From: Chelydra serpentina
Lineage: Eukaryota > Chordata > Testudines > Chelydridae
Reading direction: 5' to 3'
DNA: 64,000 nucleotides
Assembly: GCA_037349315.1 (NCBI GenBank)
Contig: JBAIAC010000006.1
Location: forward strand, 52,758,501 to 52,822,500
Below the pieces are notes generated by a model. That model was not told where the DNA came from. It worked only from the letters and a program-made list of their open reading frames with translations, and ran no database searches. Positions 44,925 through 57,075 of this stretch are shown here, piece by piece (the first letter of the stretch is position 1; the number at the start of each line of letters is the position of its first letter). The position numbers were made by a program, and so were the translations under genes.

Positions 44925-46600
44925 CATAGAATCATAGAATCTCAGGGTTGGAAGGGACCTCAGGAGGTCATCTAGTCCAACCCCCTGCTCAAAGCAGGAC
45001 CAACCCCAACTAGATCATCCCAGCCAGGGCTTTGTCAAGCCTGACCTTAAAAACCTCTAAGGAAGGAGATTCCACCACCTCCCTAGGTAACCCATTCCAG
45101 TGCTTCACCACCCTACTAGTGAAAAAGTTTTTCCTAATATCCAACCTAAACCTCCCCCTCTGCAACTTGAGACCATTACTCCTTGTTCTGTCATCTTCTA
45201 CCACTGAGAACAGTCTAGATCCATCCTCTTTGGAACCCCCTTTTAAGTAGTTGAAAGCAGCTATCAAATCCCCCCTCACTCTTCTCTTCTGCAGGCTAAA
45301 CAATCCCAGTTCCCTCAGCCTCTCCTCATAAGTCATGTGCTCCAGCCCCCTAATCATTTTTGTTGCCCTCCGTTGGACTCTTTCCAATTTTTCCACATCC
45401 TTTTTGTAGTGTGGGGCCCAAAACTGGACACAGTACTCCAAATGAGGCCTCACCAGTGCCGAATAGAGGGGAATAATCACGTCCCTAGATCTGCTGGAAA
45501 TGCCCCTACTTATACAGCCCAAAATGCCGTTAGCCTTCTTGGCAACAAGGGCACACTGTTGACTCATATTCAGCTTTTCGTCCACTGTAACCCCTAGGTC
45601 CTTTTCTGCAGAACTGCTGCCCAGCCATTCGGTCCCTAGTCTGTAGCAGTGCATGGGATTCTTCCGTCCTAAGTGCAGGACTCTGCACTTGTCCTTGTTG
45701 AACCTCATCAGATTTCTTTTGGCCCAATCCTCTAATTTGTCTAGGTCCCTCTGTATCCTATCCCTACCCTCCAGCGTATCAACCACTCCTCCCAGTTTAG
45801 TGTCATCTGCAAACTTGCTAAGGGTGCAGTCCACACCATCCTCCAGGTCGTTGATGAAGATATTGAACAAAACCGGCCCCAGCACCGACCCTTGGGGCAC
45901 TCCACTTGATACCGGCTGCCAACTAGACATGGAGCCATTGATCACTACCCGTTGAGCACGACCATCCAGCCAGTTTTCTATCCACCTTACCGTCCATTCA
46001 TCCAGCCCATACTTCTTTAACTTGCTGGCAAGAACACTGTGGGAGACTGTATCAAAAGCTTTGCTAAAGTCAAGAAATAGCACATCCACTGCTTTCCCCT
46101 CATCCACAGAGCCAGTTATCTCATCATAGAAGGCAATTAGGTTAGTCAGGCATGACTTGCCCTTGGTGAATCCATGCTGACTGTTCCTGATCACTTTCCC
46201 CTCCTTTAAATGGTTCAGAATTGATTCCTTGAGGACCTGTTCCATGATTTTTCCAGGGATTGAGGTGAGACTGACTGGCCTGTAGTTCCCCGGATCTTCC
46301 TTCTTCCCTTTTTTAAAGATGGGCACTACATTCGCTTTTTTCCAGTCATCCGGGACCTCCCCCGATTGCCATGATTTGTCAAAGATAATGGCCAATGGCT
46401 CTGCAATCACATCGGCCAACTCCTTTAGCACCCTCGAATGCAGTGCATCCGGCCCCATGGACTTGTGTTCGTCCAGCTTTTCTAAATAGTCCCGAACTAC
46501 TTCTTTCTCCACAGAGGGCTGGTCACCTCCTCCCCATACCGTGCTGCGGAGTGCAGCCGCCTGGGAGCTGACCTTGTCTGTGAAGACAGAGGCAAAAAAA
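44925..46600 (-). mobile_element. Young 5'-truncated CR1 LINE
   Basis: The minus-strand 3' end is at 44925, where the plus strand reads catagaatcatagaatc, the CR1 terminal octamer repeat. The preceding 3' region (aagggacctcaggaggtcat) is canonical. The element runs to about 46600, where homology stops within ORF2; the 5' untranslated region, ORF1 and the endonuclease domain are missing, as usual for target-primed insertion. Confidence 0.95.
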
Positions 46601-46603
46601 CAT
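45010..46603 (-). CDS. CR1 ORF2 reverse transcriptase, C-terminal part
   Basis: An uninterrupted frame of 550 codons (opening at 46662, with the first 20 or so residues from flanking DNA) carries all RT motifs in order: NYRPVSL at 126-132, LDFSKAFD at 197-204, [10 protein letters not shown] at 254-263 and the catalytic FADD at 284-287, then the thumb and the conserved C-terminal block with [12 protein letters not shown] at about 429-440 and [15 protein letters not shown] near the end. The enzyme would copy element RNA at nicked target DNA. Without the endonuclease domain and promoter this copy should be inactive, but the absence of any stop or frameshift marks it as recent. Confidence 0.92.
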
Positions 46604-46680
46604 TTATTAATGTTTATGAAGCACTCAGATACTTTAGTGATGAGCGCCATAGAAAAGCCCATGAGGAAACTAATAATTCT

Positions 46681-47485
46681 GTTTTCAGAGCAGCATTTGA
46701 GTATTGTGCACTAAAGATGGCCTGGGGCCACACACTGAACAATGGGAAGAAACCAAAATATTGAACAGCTGATCATTAAGTGAACACCTTCTTTCCTGTG
46801 CCCTGATTAAAGCAGGGGTCCTGTGGAAAAAATAGTATGTGATCAAGTACCATAATGCACACACAAAAGAGGATTGAAGTCTGATTGCACAGGCAACCTT
46901 AATTCCAGCATTTCCTAACTTTTGAGTGCTTGACTTTGCAATACGATTTGTGTGTGTGTATAATTTCAAATATAATTCTAAAAGTATTATACAAGCAGTC
47001 AAAATAAAAATGTAACTGTAAGCTGCTGTAGAAGAGAGTGTAGGTTGGTGTTTTACATATTGTAGAATTATTTTTGTATGTTTTTAAATTTTATTATATA
47101 CATTGTCATTGTTTTCTTATTTTAACTAAACCAGACCTTTCCTCGGAAGATGACAATGTGCTGTAACAATCACATGGCCAGGAACTGTAATTAAGGAAAG
47201 TCAACTCTGTGGCACAGCTTGTTATTTGTCTAGTGTGTTAATTGGAATAGAATTGCACAGTGAGTGGGAGTAGTTGGCTCTCCTTAGAGTCTAACAGCTT
47301 TGTATATCACCAGTCCTAATAAGCTGCGGAAATATGTTCCTTGTTCATTTGTAGTTATCAAGTTACATGAGTATAATTCAGCAACATGTACACTTTATAG
47401 TAACACAACATGTATTTTTTCTTCTAAGGATTTGAAGGGAACAAGCAGTCTTAGTTCTTAGTCTTAGAAGGGAACAAGCAGTCAA
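46681..47485. other. AT-rich spacer
   Basis: Nothing recognisable except a tandem doublet of gaagggaacaagcagtc just before 47485. Confidence 0.4.
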
Positions 47486-47782
47486 AGGCTTGGTCCACAC
47501 TAAGCCCCCAGTTCGAACTAAAATACGCAACTTCAGCTACGTTAATAACGTAGCTGAAGTCGAAGTATCTTAGTTCGAACTAAAAGGTACTTACCGTGGG
47601 TCCAGACGCGGCAGGCAGGCTCCCCCGTCGACTCCGCCTACTCCTCTCGCGGAGCAGGATTACCAGCGTCGACGGCGAGCACTTCCGGGATCGATTTATT
47701 GCATCTAGAGAAGATGCGATAAATCGATCCCAGAAGATCGATTGCTTGCCGCCGAACCAGCCGGTAAGTATGGACGTACCCT
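47486..47782. mobile_element. Harbinger-type MITE with two hairpins
   Basis: Ends aggcttggtccacactaag and (minus) agggtacgtccatacttac are loosely inverted and resemble Harbinger ends. Two strong hairpins fill the interior: 47512-47582 (core cttcagctacgtta / taacgtagctgaag) and 47687-47731 (gggatcgattta / taaatcgatccc). No coding capacity; the target duplication is not clear. Confidence 0.65.
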
Positions 47783-49232
47783 TAGTCTAGACACGTTGAG
47801 GAAGACTGTTTTTGTAACAACCTTTAAAAATATATTCTCTGTATGTCCAGGAGAGTATGAGAACTGCTGTCAGATACACAGGGGCTGATTGTACATGCAT
47901 TATGGACACCAGGGAAATGGATGTTAGGACATAATAGATGCAGTTAAGTTGTCGTAAAGGAAGAAAAATTGGGAGCTATAAAAATTGGGAGCTATTAGTG
48001 TACACTACTGGGATAGTTAGTTGGAAGGCCAAACACAGTTTTACTGTAGGTAGCTCAAACCATAAATAGGGCTCTATCAATGCGATTGTTACAAGTGCTT
48101 AGCTTTGTTATGTCATTTAGCCTAGTTACAGTTACACTGATGATTTATTTATTTGGTTTAGAACATCATTTCTTTTAAATAGCTTTGGGTCTAGCTAATC
48201 CCTCATCTCTAGATCACCGAAATAGAAATATCAATATCTTTTTAATTTATAATTCATCAGAGGCTGCTAGTGCCTATACTTTTTTTTTTTTTTTTAGGAA
48301 TGCAGACATTCCAAGTCATGTTTTTATATGTTGTTTAGTAGCAGCTTCACTATTTTAATGACCAGCTGCTACCGTGCCTTGAAAAACTAGGAAAACATGT
48401 GAAGGAAAAAGAGAACTCAAATTAACATATTTCAAATAACTTGAATATGTTATTACCTTTGAATTCCTTCAAAAAAAGGCACAATTCCTCAGTGAGGCAG
48501 TAATGCAATTAGATTACCGTAATTTTACTCTTTCTAAAACCTGGAAAGAAGTTGTTTCAGCTCTGACCTAGCAGTCGAGCATAAATCTAAAAAGAGGAGC
48601 GAGCAGCCAGTGGAAGTGAAAGTGGTGCTGTGATTATTCGGAGTTCTGTGAAGATTTTAGGGCTACCAAATCTTCAACAAAAACCCAATGAACAAGGCAT
48701 ATTATGTGGTCTAGGAAACAGATTTCTTCAACTTGGGTGCCACACTAGTAAGTAGCTCTAATCTGTTGGGAAAAGGATGGCTGTTTTGTTCCTCGTCCTT
48801 GGCGAAATTGATGCACTTTTCATTCATGCAGTTGTGCCCAGGTGTTGGGGAGATGTGTATTTTTTTGAATACATAATAAATTATAACAATAAATAACTTA
48901 TTTGGACCTATGAATACAAATTCTATAATACAAGAAATGCCTTAAAGAGCAACACATCTACAAATAACAACAATAACTTGCCAGAACTGACTCAGCATTC
49001 TCCACCAAGTACAGCATGGCCAGATGGACTGTTTGCTACAGGCTGGCCTCCCACCAAAATACTTCAATGTGAAGTCAGATGCTGTGGCAATATCCAGCAG
49101 GTGGGCAGTATTCTGAGCAACAGAAGGTCAAATACATTCCAGGGACTGAATCATACCCGCAGTTTTGGAAACACATGAAAGAATATCATCTGACTAGACC
49201 GTATGCTGCAGCAAATAAACACCCCTAACAAA
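47783..49232. other. AT-rich spacer
   Basis: No gene; includes a T run of 17 or so at about 48280-48297. Confidence 0.4.
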
Positions 49233-49303
49233 GGGCCTGATCCAAAGCCCATTGAAGTCAATAGGAAGACTCCCATTGACTTGAGCAAGCAGTGGATCAG
49301 CCC
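49233..49303. mobile_element. Small palindromic MITE
   Basis: Arms gggcctgatccaaagcccat and gcagtggatcagccc with inner cattgaagtcaatagga / tcccattgactt. Same superfamily as the elements at 5257 and 12558. Confidence 0.7.
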
Positions 49304-50901
49304 CTAAATACACAAATATGAAGACTCAAAAGTAAAAACCATTAGTCACTAGGCAGTCATGTATCTAGGACATATCCTCAGGAAGGAATCTCCACCCCAA
49401 TGACTTGCTCTGCCTTGACGAAGATGAAGCCCTGGTCTAAATAATCCTGTAGGAAACAACAATGTTCATTCCAGACCTAGTACCTTCAGACTTTGTTTCT
49501 CCTCCTCTTAGCAAACATTACTAAATCATCAAGATATAGCTTGGGTTTATAATTTTTGTGAACCACATCTTCAGAAAGTCGACAGCTTCTTCATTTTATT
49601 TCAAAGCAAAGCTTAAACATAGGACATCAGTTTTCTTGTAGTATTCTTTTCGTTTTACCACTGCTTTAGAAAGTGTACAAGCAACAATATAGAGTTGAAT
49701 GGCAGAAGGAAGGTTTCAGGCAGATCTCCTTATCTCTGAATTGGTTTGCCCAACTGGACAGCATCATTATGGTTAATTAGCTCAAAACCAAACAGAGCTA
49801 TATTTTCCCTCAGTGTTGTAAGTGTAACTGCCATTAACATATAACTCAAAGAAGGTTCCAGAGATGCTATTTTAGTTTGATAGTTGGTAAGTGGAATGTG
49901 TAAGGGTAGCCAGGAATCTTGGTATTTTCATCGGATTCCAAGTTCACTTTAACTTTATATCATTTTCCAGCTGCAGTAAAAACATCAAATTATAATTTAA
50001 GAAATACTGCTGAATTAGGCACTTTATTTTGCTACTTGATTTAGAAAATGGTTTATGTTTTTATGTTTTCTCAGCTGTGAAGCTATAAAGTTATAATGGC
50101 CTTTTAACAGACCCATCTAACTAATTGACTAATAGGTTTCAGATGTCAGTTTGAAAGCCCCAGACACAAAAATATGATCATATTGCCCTATTTTTAGTCT
50201 CAGTTAATGCCATCTGCCTGTGAAATAAAGAACTGACTTTAAAATTTTACTCCTAACATTCAAGGCTTTATACAGTTTGACTCCTGGTTTTATTATGGAT
50301 CATACCCAGAGTGACCTGCCTGCCTTTTATGCTGACAAACCTGGCTTTCTTTATTCCCAAAGTTAGAGTGAATCATTGGCAAGGTCTCCTGTATTATATT
50401 CCCTTTTCTCTAATACATAGACTTCTGATGTCTAGGAGGTGAATTTGTGCTTGGCTTTTAAAGAACAGTCTAAAACAAACTGGATGTGTTTTCAGTGGTG
50501 TCTCATTGAGTAATCTGTAATATTTTATTGATTGACATCTTGATTTGTGAGATTCTATTGAACATGTTATTTCATATTATTGTAGAGCATTGTGTAGGCC
50601 TGAGGCATTGCAGAGAAAATTCATTAAGATTATCATTAGAATTTTCATTATGGTAGTAAATTAGATTAGAATTAATGATGAATGAAGAGGGAATGCCATT
50701 TTATAAGTCATTTATACAAAACGAGATTCTCTCCCCCTCCCCGCACATTCACAGGGTTTTCTGGCCGCAAACCAGAAGAGTAAATTAGCTACTTTAATTC
50801 AGAAGTTGAGGTGAGAAAAAGAGCTGGAAAACCAGCCCTATAGGGTGACTACAATATCAAATTATTCTGGATATCCCTTCGTAGGAATCTGTTATCCCTT
50901 T
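49304..50901. other. AT-rich spacer
   Basis: Nothing recognisable. Confidence 0.4.
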
Positions 50902-51042
50902 TATCAGAGGGGTAGCCGTGTGAGTCTGGATTTGTAGAAGCGACAAAGGGTCCTGTGGCACTTTATAGACTAACAGAGGTATTGGAGCATAAACTTTCGT
51001 GGGTGAATACCCACTTCTTCGGATGCAAGCAGTGGAAAAGCA
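50902..51042 (-). mobile_element. Penelope-like 3' tail copy
   Basis: In minus orientation the PLE terminus starts at the left (ggggtagccgtgtgagtctg), followed by gtggcactttatagactaac and gcataaactttcgtgggtga. It is a distinct subfamily from the full PLE. A perfect 13-bp duplication, ctgttatcccttt (50889-50901 and 51043-51055), flanks it. No fold-back in this copy. Confidence 0.85.
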
Positions 51043-51055
51043 CTGTTATCCCTTT

Positions 51056-51944
51056 GATTCACATGCATAACTCCTACTCTAGTACAATTTGAGCACCGTG
51101 TTTGTGCAAAGCCATTTTCTGATTAGTCACAGTCATAACTGTGCCCCAACTCAGAGCAAATACCCAGTTGGGACAACATCACTGAAAAATTATGCAAACA
51201 AACAGGAATGAATACTCTTGTGTTTAAATTCAGCAGGAATGTTTAGCACACCTCTTCTCCCTCCACTCCCCCGCCCCCACCCCACACACACACTGCCCAC
51301 CTCCTATCCTTAGTTGTCTGGAGCCATTAGTTACACCACAAAAACACACAGTTAAGAACTAGCAGCTTCTCATTACTGAATTGATAGCATGTATTATATT
51401 CAAAGGTGACCATTTCTCTTAAAAGTTTTAATTTATCTCTTTACCACAAATCTCACTAAAGGTAGAAATACTATTTTTCAGTCAAAAGTCTCATTTTGTT
51501 GTCTTTTATAATATCTATATAATTTTATAAATGGTAAAAACAATGCCACCGATAGGAGGATACTAACAATATAACGCTCTTCTAAATGTATACATATTAA
51601 TTTAATTTATATATTACATAGAGATCGCACAAATAATCTTTACTGAAATCTTTATCGCTGGCATTTTCAATTATGGCTGTTACCAGTAGAGCATTGAAGT
51701 TAGTTTTCAAACTGTGGGAACTGGCTGACCTCCTTCTTTAAGAAAATACTGAGAGTTACAAATGTAAAACACATACATTCTAAGTATACCACTGTGGTGG
51801 GTCAAATAACTTGTCTTTACTGGAATACAAGCAGATAAGCCAATATATTGTAATGGACATCTCTGTTCTCTGACGCAGCTCAGCTGGTAGTTTTAGTAGT
51901 ATATGTGTAGTTATGTGTACAGAAATAATGAGTGCTTCATTTTA
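51056..51944. other. AT-rich spacer
   Basis: Nothing recognisable except a C-rich patch and acacacaca near 51250-51290. Confidence 0.4.
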
Positions 51945-52080
51945 GGGGTGTCTAAGTTGAGATTCCTTATTGGATCTGATTTTCAGAATTTGCATGTTCA
52001 GTGCTTTTTGAAAATCAGAGCCCTTCGCTATTTCACAAGTTGAGGACCCCAAAACTGAGTCACTTCAAATCCCTAGTATT
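51945..52080. repeat. Diverged palindromic MITE
   Basis: Contains ggggtgtctaagttgagatt, gatctgattttcagaatttg and gctttttgaaaatcagagcc; the last two are inverted halves. Related to the element at 36624. Confidence 0.5.
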
Positions 52081-54397
52081 TTAAAAAATCTTAGTCTCTT
52101 GACTATACAATCTACTTTACTCATGTAAATTGTTGTTTCTTACTATGTATATGGATGTTTTTTTCTCAGAGGGTCTCAAAAATATAAGTTAAAATAGCAA
52201 ATTTAATCTAAACAAGAGCAGACTAATAATCCCAAATTTACAGTTCAAATAGTGAAATATCTTATTCTGCTCTCCACCAATCCCTATCCTACTGAGCAGT
52301 GTCTGACCTCACATGCTTGGCTCACATCATAATGTATCTCAAACAACCCCACATTTTCTTTTGATCAGATTGGAACAGTTCTTTTCTGCTTAATTTCTCA
52401 TATAAAGTATGATAAAACCACTTGTCTTCGGTGTTAGATGCCAAAGCCTTGTCTATGTCCAAAGAGAAGTGTGCAGGATTTCCACTCTATTTGTTGTTCT
52501 AGAGTGGCAAATGAGACATTTTAAGAATGGCTTTATAATATCTCTGTGCAAAGCATTGAAGTTTACTGGCTTGGAGAGCTTTTCTGGTGAGCTCATCGGT
52601 GTAAGAGCTCAATTTGTTTAGTTCAAAGCCAACACAGCTCTTTTTAGTTTAATGTGAATGACCAGAGAAACAGACTGAGCAAATCAAGTGAGTCATGCTG
52701 GCAGAGGCTGAAATGATTGCAGGTATCCTAGACTCATATAGCTGGAGTGCCAGACTCTTCTCCGATACAACATTTTCTCTCTCCCCCTCAGCCATCCCCT
52801 GCACACAATTTTGAACTTAGCTGTGTAAGCAGAATTGAAGATATTGCTAAAAAACAAGGCAATATAAAAGGAATAAGATAACATGGTAACTTGGTTTACC
52901 AATAAAAACCTTTGGGGGTCAGATAGGTCTGTGTTTTTCCCAAATTTCCAATTCAGTGTTTTAATAACTGTGATTTAGCTAAGTAATTTTTTACCTTATA
53001 AACCCCACCTATACAAAAGGATAAAGCATCACACCATTGCTAAGATTAACAGAATTAATATCATTATAAAGGTAACATTAATTATAAGGAAATCTGCTAT
53101 GTTAGATATTCTGAACCTTGTCCTAAATCGCATCATGCCTTTGACGGATCTAAATATATAGAGGGCCAGATTGTAAGCCGTTAGCTGGTGTAAATGGTGG
53201 CAGTTGATATTAGCTGTCGATATGGTCCCAGTTTATTTTGTATTCTGCTTGCAGTGCTTTCGTTGGCTAGAACAATTCAAGAAACGTGTTTCCTTTGCAA
53301 AACTACAGCTCCGTGCAGAATTAAGAAAGCCAACCCAGTACATTAGAAATTATTTTTGCTTGACAAACTCTCAGAAGACTTCTAATTAAACATTTAAATA
53401 CAGCAAAGTATTAGCTTGATACAGCTACCACTGAATGTCACTGGCAAGATTTCCAGTCCCTTCAGTGGGAGTGGAATCAGGCCCATACTAATGCAAGTGC
53501 CACAATGACAGGAAATCAAACCTTTGGTGGGATGAGCTGAGGCACAAGTCTATATTAATCTTCACAGAAATTATACTTTGCACAGCAGTAAAGAGACTAA
53601 ATTAACCTTACTGTTTCTGAACAAACATGTCTGTTAGTGTACTGGCTGTTGTGAAGGAAATAAGAGCTGTTAGAATTGTGCTTTGAGACGTTAGTCATGT
53701 GAATTGGTAATTTGTTAGCACTAAAGAATTTTTTTTAAAAATTCTTAGAGTCAGTAATTTAAAGTCTATTTTTATATTTAAATGTCAATAAATGTCCATT
53801 ACATTTTAGAGCAGTCTTATGATAAAGAACTGTAATAATCATGATTAGCAGATGGCACTGCTCTTGTTACCGAAGATTACTCACAAAGTAAGGATGGGGC
53901 TCTTATAGATCTGTAGATAAATTTAATCCATTTTTTACAGTGCGTATTTGGTGCATTTTCGGGAAGGTCAGTAAAATTCACACTCTTTAACGTCGTCTCT
54001 TTTTACAAAAATACAATTGGTGCAAGCAGTTTTGGGATAGGATTGCCACATCACCTAGGGCCCAGTTCCACAAGGTGCTGACACATATGCCTAACTTTAA
54101 ACACATGCTTATGTACCTTGCTTTAAATAAGCCAAACAAGAAACTGATCTTGCACTTCGCAGTTAGAACTCTGCATACACACAATTATTTTTTGTTAATG
54201 TGGTGAGAGCAAGTTTGATTTAAACTATTCTGCACCCACTAACTAAGCTTTAGAGGAGTCTAATATTTTAAATAATTCTGGTGAAGCCTATGTGGCCCAC
54301 AAAGGCAAAAAAGTAACATTTTTGAAAATTCCCTCGTCCTGATTATCTTTTGCTTCCACCTCAGAAATTCAAAGTCCCAGAGGTTCATTGAACCCTC
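52081..54397. other. AT-rich spacer with MITE halves
   Basis: Two halves of a gggccagatt-type palindromic MITE appear at 53162-53205 (gagggccagattgtaagccg) and 53440-53488 (gtggaatcaggccca), and a piece of the gtgcttaactttaa MITE at 54060-54150. Between the halves, 53254-53390 follows a pyrimidine tract and gcttgcag, but I see no protein family in it. Confidence 0.35.
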
Positions 54398-54525
54398 AGT
54401 TCAGCCATGTACTAAAGCACATGTCTGATTTTAAGCACATGATTACTCTAATTGCAAAGTACATGAAATCAGTGAGACTACTCATGTGCTTAAACTCAGG
54501 CATGTGCTTAAGTAACTGGCTTATT
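54398..54525. repeat. Palindromic MITE (gtgcttaa family)
   Basis: agcacatgtctgattttaag and acatgattactct on the left pair with gagactactcatgtgcttaa and caggcatgtgcttaagtaac on the right as inverted arms. Confidence 0.6.
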
Positions 54526-55963
54526 CATGGCTCTATAACAGTTATTCTCCTCCAGTCAGGGAACAGGAACAGTAAAATGTGCCTTACTTGATTTACCACA
54601 TCTCACCTAGATAGCACTGTCCAATGTGAAGTATTTAATACTCATATCAAACTGTTCAAACTCAGTCCACGGAATTAAAAAATAAAAAATAATTACAGTG
54701 ATTTATTTAGTCTGTTCTAAAATTTTCACTTTTTTAAAAAAAGAGCAAGTTGTTCCATAGTTAAAGTTTGAAATCATTGGCAAGATTAAGTCTTTGTTTT
54801 TAATTCAATATTGAATACTTTTTGTTGCCTTTTGGACTCTATTGTAAAGCTGCCAAAAAACAGAAAAGTACCCAGCTATAAAGTTCTTAATGGCCAAGAA
54901 ATTCAGAAACCTCTCCTTTAAAGCTATGAGGTTTGGCTGAATTCAAAACAATAAAAAGAAGCAGTTCTTTCTGTTCTCCCAAGCATGTGTCACTGCAGAC
55001 AACATACGTATTAGTGTTATTAGCTTGAGTACTTAAATCATGAGCATAAAATAGCAAACCAGAGTGGAATGTAAAAATTCCCCCGAGTACTATTGCAGAG
55101 AATAAAGTATGTCGCAGATTACCATCTACAATAAGCCCTTTAAATTACAATTCCAAAGTATGTAGCATAAATATTAGCCATATATTTTAAGATAATGAAT
55201 CTTAATATGTTTACATTTTAAATACACCACATTTTTGCATCAAACTTGCTCTAAATTTAACATTGGTGTTACCATTAATATTTCAGATTTTGGAATAGAA
55301 TACATCTGAGGGAGTCTGTTTTAAAAGATCAAGAACTGGAAAAACTGTTGCATTTGCCGCTAAGGATAATTAGTAGCAGTGATTCTCATTGCAGTTAACT
55401 TTAAAACATGCGGGTGACAGGCTGTGTTTGTGCTATATGGGGAGTAAGGTAGAAGAAAGTGTTCCCAGACTATTGTGACAATTAGCTAGAACATTACATT
55501 ACCATAGGTTCTATTATAAACACCATATTTCTCTTGTTTCAGAATTTCACCCCCTCCTTTCAGCAACAGTAACACAATCGAGTTTTGTGCAAAGGCTGCA
55601 GTACCAATCTATTGATTATATCAGTTTTATATATACCTATTATATTAACCTATTTTAGCAAATCTATCTGCATGGACAGAAGAAAGCCATCAAGGGGCTT
55701 CCTAGTGTGTGTGTCATCTCCTTCAGATCAGCTCCTTATGGAGCACCTACTGTACATCTTCCTATTGTAAAACAACCCCCTTGTCACAGGTGGGGCTTGC
55801 TTACCAGATCCTCTATAGTCCCTGGTACATGGTTGGCTAACCACCTACCCAGGATTGTGCACTGAACACAGGAATGGCATGACTGAGAATTGGGGCCTAA
55901 ATTTTGTTGGGTGCAGTTAGGCTAGCTTTAGTCAGATAATAGACTGATTGATTGATGTTGATT
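54526..55963. other. AT-rich spacer
   Basis: Nothing recognisable. Confidence 0.4.
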
Positions 55964-56032
55964 ATCATAGAAATGGAGAGCGGGAAGGGACCTGAAGGGG
56001 TCATCTAGTCCAGCCATCTGTGCTGAGCCGGA
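55964..56032 (-). mobile_element. CR1 3' end fragment
   Basis: The plus strand reads atcatagaaatggagagcgg and gaaggggtcatctagtccag, the same order as the 3' end of the young CR1 (44925-44990). Only about 70 bp remain. Confidence 0.75.
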
Positions 56033-56150
56033 TTATAGTCCTGCGTGACTTCAACATCCATGCTGGCAAGAGCTTTCCTGGGATTGCTTCAGATCCCATG
56101 GTTATCACCATTAACCTATCCCAGGTGCTTTCAGACTTTAAAAACACAAG
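56033..56150 (+). pseudogene. LINE endonuclease-like fragment
   Basis: A short plus-strand frame reads IVLRDFNIHAGKS and continues to about 56150. DFNIH is the conserved GDFNxH motif of APE-type LINE endonucleases, with the usual glycine replaced by arginine. Too short to assign to CR1, L2 or another clade. Confidence 0.4.
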
Positions 56151-56184
56151 TGGACAAGTGGTCTTGTCACCGGGCAGAATTTGG

Positions 56185-57039
56185 TGACAGAGAGAGTAAA
56201 GATTAGACTTTCCTCATGGTGTTGTTACCCGCAAAAAATTCAGGGCACCCCACCTATACCCTACCGATGGCTCAAGGCGTGACCCAATCAATTTAGGCAC
56301 ACCCACCCTTTCCTTCCGAGGGCTCAGGGTGTAAGGCACCTATCCTTACATACAGGGCTCAGAAGAAACCTGGTCAATTTAAGGTCAATTTAACAACCCT
56401 CGGGGCTCAGGGCTTTATGGGTCTACTTTTCCCAGTGAGAGAGCCTTACACAGTTGTGCTCTAAACATCTATGTATTAGCAACACACATAGAATATGTAG
56501 ACCAAGCAAATCTCTTATGCTCACCAATCCCAATATACAGACAAATTTCACCCGATGGCCAATCAGGATCTTCTTGTCTGGGGTTCCGGCGATGCCTCTA
56601 CATGTCACAGTCATGCATAGGGGTCAGAGTTCTAGCAGCTTGATGTTAAATTCCAATCTGGAGATGGTTCCCAAAGAACATTGTTTTTTTGTTACATTAT
56701 ATAGGTAAAACTAGCTCCCTCCTTTAACTTCACTAAACATATCACATTATTCAGTACCTCTAGGTAACAAACTTTAACCACTCACACACTGGCATCCATG
56801 TTTTCTCCTCCCTGCTCAGCTCTTTTTACATTTTATCTTTCATGCCCAAATTGTAACTTATTTATGACCTTGTTTGTTTGAATTCACTGGTCAGAGTTTA
56901 TCTTATCTATTTTACCAATTTTGGGGATCTTTTTGTTTCCTCCCTAAACTGCCTGGGTGTCTCTACTTTACAACCCTTGGTGTTATAACTTTTGTTAGGA
57001 GCATTCCTGACATGGGGGCACCTTAGCAGCAGTTGAGCA
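56185..57039 (-). mobile_element. Putative 3' LTR of an endogenous retrovirus
   Basis: On the minus strand a purine run (aaggaaaaaa) is followed at 57039 by TG, fitting a polypurine tract and LTR start. A TATA-like tatataa lies at about 56696. The left boundary is uncertain, somewhere near 56150-56220, and no target duplication or second LTR is visible in the window. Confidence 0.4.
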
Positions 57040-57075
57040 TTTTTTCCTTAATTTTAGTGGTGAAATCTGAGAGTT

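Larger units (their letters stand above)
44830..46680 (+). repeat. MIR-like SINE split by CR1
   Basis: Left part, 44830-44924: tctctgtgcctcaggttccc, ataaggtggggataataccc, ctcatctcacaggggtgc. Right part, 46601-46680: attaatgtttatgaagcact and gatgagcgccatagaaaagc. Joined by removing the CR1 these give the usual order of a MIR/CORE-type SINE 3' half. The target word attt (44921-44924 and 46602-46605) is repeated on both sides of the CR1. Confidence 0.65.

Noticed and set aside
45032..45955. Plus-strand frames opposite the CR1
   Set aside because: Shadows of the CR1 ORF2 on the minus strand.
48270..48305. T run followed by ag as a splice acceptor
   Set aside because: The sequence after it has no open frame of note; it is a simple T run.
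53204..53389. Possible exon after a gcttgcag acceptor-like site
   Set aside because: 61-codon frame without recognisable family, lying between two halves of a palindromic MITE; no donor with good context.
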